The notes below the pieces were generated by a model. The model had not been told where the DNA came from and ran no database searches. It saw only the letters and a list, made by a program, of their open reading frames with translations. Below, piece after piece: positions 25,142-31,848 of a stretch of 64,000 bases of DNA. The DNA comes from Kribbella sp. ALI-6-A. Lineage in GTDB: Bacteria > Actinomycetota > Actinomycetes > Propionibacteriales > Kribbellaceae. Each line of letters starts with the position of its first letter. Position 1 is the first letter of the stretch. The DNA lies in NCBI RefSeq assembly GCF_001984195.1, contig NZ_MTQN01000005.1, positions 124,001 to 188,000 of the forward strand, in the 5' to 3' direction. Position numbers and translations under genes: made by a program.

Positions 25142-26326
25142 TCAGCTGACCTTGGCGGGGGCCGCCACGAAAGTGTTGCAGGAGGCAGGATTGCCGCTGC
25201 CGAAGCCCCGGCTCATCCACTGCTCGACGTTCTTGCGGGATCCGTGGTCACGGACCTTGTCCTTCGCGTCCTCGTCGCCGCTGTTCCTCGTCCGCCACTG
25301 GTACTTCGCGAGCAGCTCACCGCGCAGCGGGAACGTCGCCTTCTCCGTCCCGAGGAACACCGCCGACAGGCACGCGGCCTGCAACGCCTGCCGCCGGTCC
25401 AGTTCCAGCTCGGCGGTCTTGTTCGGCGCCGTGTCCCCCATCGACCCGGCCGCTTCGTAGATGCCGGTCAAGTGTTGTACGTGCAGGGCGTACATGTAGC
25501 CGAGGCCGACCGCGAGATCGACGCGCGCCAGCGGCCGGTTGTCGGCGAAGTCCTCCGGCCAGTCCTCCCAGCCCATCGCGAGCACGCCGCCGTCGGCCGG
25601 GCAGTAGGTGTCCAGCCCGTCGTCGTGCACGCCGCACGCGGTCTCCTGGCCGTTGTCGAAGATCACCAGCTTCGGCGGGTTGAACTCGGCACCGGCCTCG
25701 CGCACGACCGGCTCCCAGGCCTTGTTCAGGCAGCCGAGCAGCGCCTCGTAGTACGCGCGGACGTTGTCCTTGGTCGTCGGCCGGTACGCCGGCTCCTTGC
25801 ACCCGGCCGCGGCGAGCTTGCCGGTCGAGTAGAGCTTGTTCTGCGCGGTCACCACGGCGTCCGGCGTCGCCTCACCGGCCGGCTTGGCCGCGTCCGGGTC
25901 GTCGGTGCCGCGGACCGACGGCGCACCCATCGGGCTGGCGACGTAGTCGTCGAACGACGCGAGCAGCTTCATGCCGCCGAAGGCGAGTCCGGCGATCAGC
26001 ACCAGCACTCCGGCGACGATGCCGGCGACCAGCAGCTTCGACCGCTTCTTCGGCACGAACGGGATCGGCTCCGGCCGGTACCGCGCGTTGAACGCGGCGA
26101 CCGCGCGATCGCCAGGTGGCGGCGGACCGATCCGCGAACCGTGCAGCGGCGGCGGTCCGGCGGGCGCTTCGGCACCCAGCCGGGGCGTCGGCGCGGCGAG
26201 CGGCGTGCTCCCGGCGGTCAGTGGAGCCGTCCCGGCGGCCGGGGCCGTGGTCTCGGGAGAGGCGGGCTGGTCGCCGGTGCCGCCAGGCAGAAAGTGCCCA
26301 GGCCCGGGTGCTCCGTCGTTCGCCAT
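25142..26326 (-). CDS. YpfJ-like metallopeptidase paralogue without the HExxH zinc motif
   Basis: 394 residues with the same plan as the downstream gene: PGHFLPGG, Pro-rich N-terminus, one TM helix (LLVAGIVAGVLVLIAGLAFGG), extracellular domain. At the place of HEYAH it has Y277-M-Y-A-L281 (VGLGYMYALHVQHLTG), so both zinc His and the catalytic Glu are gone. The Cys pattern and the C-terminal RDHGSRKNVEQWMSRGFGSGNPASCNTF are conserved, so the fold is probably kept. A pseudo-enzyme that partners or restrains the active paralogue is plausible. ATG 26326 chosen because the MxxDGAPGPGHFLPGG start matches the paralogue; an ATG 12 nt upstream is possible. Confidence 0.85.
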   Translation of the reverse strand: MANDGAPGPGHFLPGGTGDQPASPETTAPAAGTAPLTAGSTPLAAPTPRLGAEAPAGPPPLHGSRIGPPPPGDRAVAAFNARYRPEPIPFVPKKRSKLLVAGIVAGVLVLIAGLAFGGMKLLASFDDYVASPMGAPSVRGTDDPDAAKPAGEATPDAVVTAQNKLYSTGKLAAAGCKEPAYRPTTKDNVRAYYEALLGCLNKAWEPVVREAGAEFNPPKLVIFDNGQETACGVHDDGLDTYCPADGGVLAMGWEDWPEDFADNRPLARVDLAVGLGYMYALHVQHLTGIYEAAGSMGDTAPNKTAELELDRRQALQAACLSAVFLGTEKATFPLRGELLAKYQWRTRNSGDEDAKDKVRDHGSRKNVEQWMSRGFGSGNPASCNTFVAAPAKVS

Positions 26327-26540
26327 GCTGTCCCGCATCTCCCCAGTTCGCGGCCACCACGGCCGGCCCACCCAAAGTCTGTTGGCGACCGGAACCACCC
26401 CCTGGCCCGCAACCGCCGGACGATGCTACTGCGCGACACGCCGGACGGCGTACCGGATTGCAGCTATTGACATCGATCCGCGACCTTGGGCGGCGTTGTC
26501 CTACGCTGAGTCACCCGCCACCAACGTTACGGAGTACCGG

Positions 26541-27308
26541 ATGAGCGTGCTGGACACTTTCGGGCTGGACGGCCGCCGGGTCCTGGTCACCGGCGGAAAC
26601 CGCGGCCTGGGCCGGGCCTTCGCGCTCGCGCTCGCCGAGGCCGGTGCGGACGTCGCGATCGCGGGCCGTGACACCGAGCGCAACGACCGGGTGGTCACCG
26701 AGATCACCGACCGCGGCCGCCGTGGTTTGGCCGTCACGGCCGACATCACCCGGCGCGACGACGTCACCGCGATGGTCGAGCAGGTGACCGCCGAGTTCAG
26801 CGGCATCGACGTGCTGGTCAACAACGCGGGCATCGCGATCCACCGGCCGGCCCTCGAGGTCCCGGACGAGGAATGGCAGCAGGTCATCGACCTCAACCTG
26901 ACCGCGCTGTGGAACACCAGTACGGCGGTCGCGCGCGGCATGATCGCGGCCGGCGGCGGGGTGATCGTCAACATCGGCAGCATGTCCGCGCAGATCGTCA
27001 ACCGCCCGCAGTGGCAGGCGTCGTACAACGCCTCGAAGGCCGCGGTCCATCACCTGACCCGCAGCCTGGCCGCCGAGTGGGCCCCGCACAACATCCGGGT
27101 CAACGCGATCGCGCCGGGCTACGTGAAGACCGACATGGCTCCCGTCGATCGGCCCGAGTTCCGCCAGCACTGGATCCTGGACGCGCCGCAGCAGCGCTAC
27201 GCCACGCCCGAGGAGATCGCGCCTTCGGTGGTCTATCTGGCCAGCCCAGCCAGTTCTTTCATGACCGGCTCAGTGCTGCTGATCGACGGCGGCTACTCCG
27301 TCTACTGA
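26541..27308 (+). CDS. Short-chain dehydrogenase/reductase (SDR), classical
   Basis: 255 residues. NAD(P)-binding VLVTGGNRGLGRAFALALAEAGADVAIAGRD, structural NNAG (VLVNNAGIAI), catalytic Ser in VNIGSMSAQ, YxxxK (ASYNASKAAVHHL), and the C-terminal SFMTGSVLLIDGGYSVY of classical tetrameric SDRs. The GGR-D pattern after beta-2 suggests NADP or NAD with sugar or polyol substrates (gluconate 5-dehydrogenase-like); not certain. RBS CGGAG 6 nt before ATG. Single gene. Confidence 0.9.
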   Translation: MSVLDTFGLDGRRVLVTGGNRGLGRAFALALAEAGADVAIAGRDTERNDRVVTEITDRGRRGLAVTADITRRDDVTAMVEQVTAEFSGIDVLVNNAGIAIHRPALEVPDEEWQQVIDLNLTALWNTSTAVARGMIAAGGGVIVNIGSMSAQIVNRPQWQASYNASKAAVHHLTRSLAAEWAPHNIRVNAIAPGYVKTDMAPVDRPEFRQHWILDAPQQRYATPEEIAPSVVYLASPASSFMTGSVLLIDGGYSVY

Positions 27309-27336
27309 TCGCCCGATCGCGTTCGACCAGGTGGGC

Positions 27337-27789
27337 TCAGGACACCTGTTTTTGCGAGAGATCGAGCGACAGCTCCAGGTCGCCGTACGGGTCGGTGCCG
27401 AGTTCGGTGAACCCGGCCGCTCGCATCGTCGCGAGACTCGCGGCGTCGCCGGGCTCGACCGTCGCGTAGATCGAGGTCGCTTCCTGCTCGCGGGCGAGCT
27501 GGATCAGCAGGGCCAGGGTTTGGTGCCCGAGGCCCTGTCCTCGCCGCTCCGGTGCGACGTAGAACGTGATCTCGGCTTCGCCGTCGAGGATCTCCAGGTC
27601 GACGAACCCGACCGGCCCCTCGTCGTCGCGGACCAGCCGCCCGAACCGGGTCGGGGCCTCAAGCAACGGCGCCCACCGGCGGACCGCGTGCGCGTAGAAG
27701 TCACCGAAGATCGCCCCGCCGACCGGGTCGGCCGCCAGCCAGTTCTCGACCTGGCGGAGTCCGTCGGGGTCCATCGCCTCCATCCGCAT
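27337..27789 (-). CDS. GNAT family N-acetyltransferase
   Basis: 150 residues. Motif A ITFYVAPERRGQGLGHQTLALLIQLARE and motif B SIYATVEPGDAASLATMRAAGFTELG mark a RimJ/RimL-like GNAT. I chose the ATG at 27789; the frame extends upstream but without a domain. Convergent with the SDR gene (29 bp apart). The substrate cannot be deduced. Confidence 0.82.
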   Translation of the reverse strand: MRMEAMDPDGLRQVENWLAADPVGGAIFGDFYAHAVRRWAPLLEAPTRFGRLVRDDEGPVGFVDLEILDGEAEITFYVAPERRGQGLGHQTLALLIQLAREQEATSIYATVEPGDAASLATMRAAGFTELGTDPYGDLELSLDLSQKQVS

Positions 27790-27871
27790 GCGACGACTCT
27801 GCCCCGGCCGGTCGCGCCTCACAACCTCAAACCGGTTGCGACCGCGGTGAGCGTTCCGGTTGGCTGACCGG

Positions 27872-28600
27872 ATGGAGTTGCTGAAGCGGCCGGAGTACCC
27901 GCTGTCCTCGAAGTACGACCCGGAGTGGGTGGTCGCCAACGACATGGGCCCGCACCCGCTCTGGCTGCTGGAGGACCTGGCCCGCGACCTGGAGCTCCGG
28001 CCCGGGATGCGGGTGCTCGATCTGGGCTCCGGCAAGGGCGTGACGAGCGTCTTCCTGGCCAAGGAGTACGGCGTACAGGTGTGGGCCGCGGACCTGTGGA
28101 TCGACCCCACCGAGGCCGCGGCCAACTTCACCGGGCTCGACATCACCGCACTCAAGGCGGAGGCGCACGCGCTGCCGTTCGCGCATGGTTTCTTCGACGC
28201 GATCGTCTGCATCGACGCCTACGAGTACTTCGGCACGGCGGACGGCTACCTCGCGTACCTGACCGCGTTCCTCAAGCCTGGCGGCCAGCTCGGCGTGGCC
28301 ACTCCGGCCCTGCGGCGGGAGATCCGCGAACTCGGCCACATCCCCGAACACATCAAGCAACTCGTCGGCTGGGAAGCGATCGCCTGGCACACCGCGGACT
28401 GGTGGCGCTTCCACTGGGAGATCACCGAACTCGTCGACGTCACCTCCGCCCGCCTCCAGGAGTCCGGCTGGCACGACTGGCTGATCTGGTCTCAGGCCCT
28501 GACCGCGCACCGCGGCACCCCGGACCCGGCGCTGGAGATGCTGGAGCGGGACCAGGGCGAGTTCCTGACCTTCGCCCTGCTCACCGCCCGCAAACGCTGA
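27872..28600 (+). CDS. SAM-dependent methyltransferase
   Basis: 242 residues, class I fold. Motif I MRVLDLGSGKGVTSVFLAKEYG, acidic beta-2 end WAADLWIDP, motif II-like DAIVCIDAYEYFG and motif III LKPGGQLGVATPAL. No target-specific domain is present. A TTG four codons upstream (27860) is an alternative start. Divergent from the acetyltransferase at 27789. Small-molecule methylation is likely; substrate unknown. Confidence 0.85.
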   Translation: MELLKRPEYPLSSKYDPEWVVANDMGPHPLWLLEDLARDLELRPGMRVLDLGSGKGVTSVFLAKEYGVQVWAADLWIDPTEAAANFTGLDITALKAEAHALPFAHGFFDAIVCIDAYEYFGTADGYLAYLTAFLKPGGQLGVATPALRREIRELGHIPEHIKQLVGWEAIAWHTADWWRFHWEITELVDVTSARLQESGWHDWLIWSQALTAHRGTPDPALEMLERDQGEFLTFALLTARKR

Positions 28601-28722
28601 CCCCTTCGACCTTGGGCACCGCCCGGTCACCGATCCGGAGTCACCGCGGCTGATGGGTGCTCAAGGGGGTTCGGCGGGCCCCGGTGGGTGTGGAGTTGGT
28701 GGTGCGGGAGATGCTGAGGGGT

Positions 28723-29145
28723 ATGAGCTGGGCTATCTACGCAATGCGAGGACCGGGCGGTGTCCGTCGGCTGGACGAGATTCCGGAGGGCTACCAACCA
28801 CCGTCACTGGGGAGCGCGGACGAGGTGGTCGAGATCGTCCGTGAGGTCGCTCCCGGCGTCGACGCCACCAAGAAGTCGTGGATGCTGCTGCGCAGCGACG
28901 AGTACGACGTCGAGATGTCGATCGGCAAGGGGGTCGACGTGCACGACGTCACCTTCTACCTGAACGACGGCGCGCGGTCGATCCCGGTGGTGATGGAGAT
29001 CAGCCGGCGCCTCGGCGCGACGCCGTACGACACCGAGTCGGGCGACTTCCTCACCGAGGAGTCCCGGCCGCCGGTCCCGCCGCCGCTGACCGAGGAAGAG
29101 ATCAAGGCGAACAAGCCCAAGTGGTGGAAGTTCGGCCGCGCCTGA
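28723..29145 (+). CDS. Hypothetical protein (actinobacterial)
   Basis: 140 residues, soluble, acidic with a basic end (KANKPKWWKFGRA). MSWAIYAMRGPGGVRRLDEIPEGYQPPSLG, a middle of IVREVAPGVDATKKSWMLLR and DGARSIPVVMEISRRLGATPYDTESGDFL resemble small conserved actinobacterial proteins without known role. ATG 28723 is chosen because GATGCT lies 7 nt in front (leaderless). An ATG/TTG further upstream is less likely. Single gene. Confidence 0.75.
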   Translation: MSWAIYAMRGPGGVRRLDEIPEGYQPPSLGSADEVVEIVREVAPGVDATKKSWMLLRSDEYDVEMSIGKGVDVHDVTFYLNDGARSIPVVMEISRRLGATPYDTESGDFLTEESRPPVPPPLTEEEIKANKPKWWKFGRA

Positions 29146-29221
29146 CCTGGCACGTCGCGCCGGGCGGGCGGCGCGGACGCTTCGCCCCGGCTCGCAGTTC
29201 CCAGCGGACGGTTCGCCCTGG

Positions 29222-29264
29222 CGGGCGGGTCAGCTCGCCGGGCGGGTCAGCTCGCCGGGCGGGT
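29222..29264. repeat. 2.5 tandem copies of a 17-bp repeat at the sortase 3' end
   Basis: CGGGCGGGTCAGCTCGC occurs at 29222-29238 and 29239-29255, with a partial third copy to 29264. The sortase stop codon lies in the second copy. The unit is not a multiple of 3, so slippage here changes the C-terminus. Confidence 0.7.
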
Positions 29265-30005
29265 GGCGACCAGCGTGCCGATCTTGTTGATCCGGTGCTC
29301 GGGGTTGCCCAGGGCGTCCTTCCAGTAGTTGCCCTGGGCATGGTCTTCGGGTGTCGCGCAGGTGCTCAGGGTGATCTTGGCGCGGGTCGGCGCGACACCG
29401 GGGCGGCCGGGCACGGCCGCGTTCTGCTGGGCCAGCTCTGCCGGCTTGCGGAACGAGATCGTCATCGTCTGGTCGATCACGTAGTCGTACACGACCCCGC
29501 CGGCCGTCACCAGCACATGGTCGCCGTGCTTCAGCTGCGGCACCCGCCCGAACGGCCTCCCGTGCGTCGTCCGGTGCGCGGTGACGATGAAGTTCCCGAT
29601 CTCGCCCGGCCCGACGCCGCCACGTGCCCCGCGCGGTGAGGCCGCGACGCCGCGGTCCTGGATCACCGTGCCCGGCCGGTCGTCGGCGGTCCCGGTGTAG
29701 GGGACCACGCGCAGTCCGTTGACCCGCAGCGCCGGAATCGCCAGCACCGACGTCGTACGCCGCGCGGTCGGCGAGGGCGTCGGGCTCGGAGTCGCCTTCG
29801 GCGGCGTCGGCGTCGGCGTGGTGGTCGGAGCCGACTCGGACCTGGTCGGCGTACCAGGCGTACCGGCGGGAGCCGACTCGGACGCGGTCGGCGGAGCAGG
29901 CGTACCGGCAGGAGCCGACGGCGTCCCGGCGAGCTCCCCGGCGACATCCGAGCAACCCACCAGCACCCCGGTCAGCAGCGCCGCCGCCACCCACCGCCTC
30001 ACCAT
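29247..30005 (-). CDS. Sortase family protein, membrane- or lipid-anchored
   Basis: 252 residues. Lipoprotein-like signal (LLTGVLVGC, Cys at residue 18), then a 60-residue Pro/Thr/Ser linker, then a sortase domain. Catalytic triad: His in IVTAHRTTHGRP, Cys in ITLSTCATPEDH, Arg in NPEHRINKIG. The LSTC form and domain size fit actinobacterial class E/F sortases rather than class A. Transpeptidase or housekeeping role at the cell surface is expected; no LPXTG/LAXTG substrate gene is visible next to it. A linker with two copies of the SESAP/AGTPG-type repeat is unusual. Confidence 0.85.
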   Translation of the reverse strand: MVRRWVAAALLTGVLVGCSDVAGELAGTPSAPAGTPAPPTASESAPAGTPGTPTRSESAPTTTPTPTPPKATPSPTPSPTARRTTSVLAIPALRVNGLRVVPYTGTADDRPGTVIQDRGVAASPRGARGGVGPGEIGNFIVTAHRTTHGRPFGRVPQLKHGDHVLVTAGGVVYDYVIDQTMTISFRKPAELAQQNAAVPGRPGVAPTRAKITLSTCATPEDHAQGNYWKDALGNPEHRINKIGTLVATRPAS

Positions 30006-30049
30006 GCCAGGAAACTAGCTCCGCCCACCGAAAGCCAGCCGAAACCGCC

Positions 30050-30598
30050 TCAGACCGTGAGCACCGCCGGCCCGAGCCGCAGTTCGCCGTCGTCCAGCGG
30101 CTCGCACCGTACGCCGCCGCGCCCGCGCAGCCCTTTGAACGCCCCCGGCGCGACCGCCACGTCCATCCACGCGCACGGGTTCGCCGGCCGATGCGCCTGG
30201 AACCGCACCGGCCCGAAGCCCGAGTCGATCGAGAACACCTGCCCGTCCACCCGGGTCCCGTCCGCCAGCCGCCGAGCCGCGAGGGTGTCGACCGGGAAAC
30301 CGCGCAGCACGACGTTCCGCCGTACCAGATGCGGATTCGGCACCGCCGCCAAGTCGAGCCCGTCGGCCAGCTCCTCCAGCGCTTCGACGGCGAAGACCGT
30401 CACCGCGGCCTTCCGATGCACCGGCTGGTTGAAGTACCGGTCCCCCACCAGCCCCAACCCGGCCCGTACCGTGACCCGGTCGACCACCCCGTCGAGCGGA
30501 TCGACCAGCGGCCCGTCCTGCGGCCGCCCCTCGTACGCATGCACCGGCGACACCAGCAACGCCACGATCTCCACCTGCGCCACCACACCACCCGCCAT
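30050..30598 (-). CDS. MOSC domain protein
   Basis: 182 residues. MOSC core: VEIVALLVSPVHAYEGRP at the start, GLVGDRYFN (with conserved Gly-Asp), the RRNVVLRGFPVDTL strand and PCAWMDVAVAPGAFKGLRGRGGVRC, whose CAWMD/RGGVRC region carries the sulfur-relay Cys. MOSC proteins handle molybdenum-cofactor sulfur or detoxify N-hydroxylated compounds. ATG 30598 is preceded by TACGGT with 7 nt spacing (leaderless), which favours it over the GTG at 30607. Confidence 0.86.
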   Translation of the reverse strand: MAGGVVAQVEIVALLVSPVHAYEGRPQDGPLVDPLDGVVDRVTVRAGLGLVGDRYFNQPVHRKAAVTVFAVEALEELADGLDLAAVPNPHLVRRNVVLRGFPVDTLAARRLADGTRVDGQVFSIDSGFGPVRFQAHRPANPCAWMDVAVAPGAFKGLRGRGGVRCEPLDDGELRLGPAVLTV

Positions 30599-30740
30599 GT
30601 CACTCACCGTACTCAGGCTCGGCGACGTGGTCGGCGCGGGTGCTGATCGGCTGGGAGAAGTCCACCGGCCAGCGGAAACCAGCCCCGGTCGTCGGCGCGC
30701 CTGCTCGGCCTACGGGGCTACAGCGGGTAACAGTGGGGTG

Positions 30741-30908
30741 ATGACCAGAGGTGATCAGCAACCCGAGTGCAAGCCGTGGTGCAGTCCCAAGCACTACCGG
30801 TTCTGCGGCGGCGCGTGCTGCCCCCATCTGCACCAGGTCACCCGGGACGGGAAAGACGCCGGCCGAGACCCGGCCCGCCTCTCTGGCCGCACTCGCGCCG
30901 GCGTCTGA
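30741..30908 (+). CDS. Small Cys-rich protein (candidate)
   Basis: 55 residues, six Cys in the first 27: ECKPWCSPKHYRFCGGACC, then HLHQVTRDGKD. TAACAG stands 7 nt before the ATG, the leaderless geometry seen with surrounding genes, which supports expression. The Cys/His set could bind zinc or iron. No homologue is recalled. The C-terminal part is basic and disordered. Could be a chance frame. Confidence 0.4.
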   Translation: MTRGDQQPECKPWCSPKHYRFCGGACCPHLHQVTRDGKDAGRDPARLSGRTRAGV

Positions 30909-30993
30909 AGTTCACCGTCGTGACTGGTGCACCGAGCAGGTGCCCACCGAACTCACGCCGCATGCATGTGATGTGGAGCACATTTTAAGCGGC

Positions 30994-31839
30994 TCAGCGC
31001 CGGTTGGCCACCTCGAACGCGACCACGGCCGCCGCGACCGCGACGTTGAGCGACTCGACCCCGTTGTGCAGCGGGATCCGCAGGTCGGTGTCGGTCCGCA
31101 CCGAGATGCCGTGCGTCTCGCCACCCAGCACGAACACCGACCGCGGCGCCAGCTCGGTCCGGAACAACGACCGCTGCGACCGGGCCGACAGCCCGTAGAT
31201 CTCGTAGCCCGCGTCGCGGAACGCCTCGACCGCGCCCTGGGCGGTCGGCGCGTTCACGATCGGGGCCTGGAAGGCGACACCGGCTGACGCCTTGATCACC
31301 AGCGGCCCGACGTGCGGCGTCCCGGCCCGGGGCAGCACGACTCCGTCGAAGCCGGCGCCGGTGGCGGTCCGCAGGATCATCCCGACGTTGCCGGGATTCG
31401 TCACACCGTCCAGCAGGAAGACCTTGGTCGGCCGCCGGCCACGGGAGCGCAGGAAGTTCTGCAGCGGGGTCATCCGGGGCGCGTCGACGTCGGCGACCAC
31501 GCCCTGGTCCTGCTTGCCGTTGCCCGCCAGCCACTTCACCCGGGTCGCGGTGGCGCGCTCGACCGGCGTACCGACGCGGCGGGCGGTGGCCAGGATCTCG
31601 TCCAGCGAGTCACCACCGGCGTTGTCGGCGACGACCACCTTGGCCACGGTCAGCGCGGGGTCGTTCAGCGCCTCGAGCACCGGCTTGCGACCGAAGATCG
31701 TGATCCACTTGTCCCGCGGCGACAGCTCGGCCCGGTCGCCCTCGCCGGTCCGGCCTGAGGACCCGGCACCGCCGGAGGACCTGGGCCCTTCCGAAGGCCT
31801 GGGCTGCCTGGGCGCTCCGCTACCTGTCCGCCGACTCAC
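30994..31839 (-). CDS. TrmH/SpoU family RNA 2'-O-methyltransferase
   Basis: 281 residues. Substrate-binding N-domain (IFGRKPVLEALNDPALTV) then the SPOUT knot: motif 1 DGVTNPGNVGMILRTATGAGFDGVVL (N-x-G-x-x-x-R), motif 2 VLGGETHGIS, motif 3 IPLHNGVESLNVAVAAAVVAFE. Methylates a ribose in rRNA or tRNA. GTG 31839 follows TAAGGT by 6 nt. It starts 9 bp behind the SARP stop on the same strand, so read-through is also possible. Confidence 0.9.
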   Translation of the reverse strand: MSRRTGSGAPRQPRPSEGPRSSGGAGSSGRTGEGDRAELSPRDKWITIFGRKPVLEALNDPALTVAKVVVADNAGGDSLDEILATARRVGTPVERATATRVKWLAGNGKQDQGVVADVDAPRMTPLQNFLRSRGRRPTKVFLLDGVTNPGNVGMILRTATGAGFDGVVLPRAGTPHVGPLVIKASAGVAFQAPIVNAPTAQGAVEAFRDAGYEIYGLSARSQRSLFRTELAPRSVFVLGGETHGISVRTDTDLRIPLHNGVESLNVAVAAAVVAFEVANRR

Positions 31840-31848
31840 CGAGCCACC

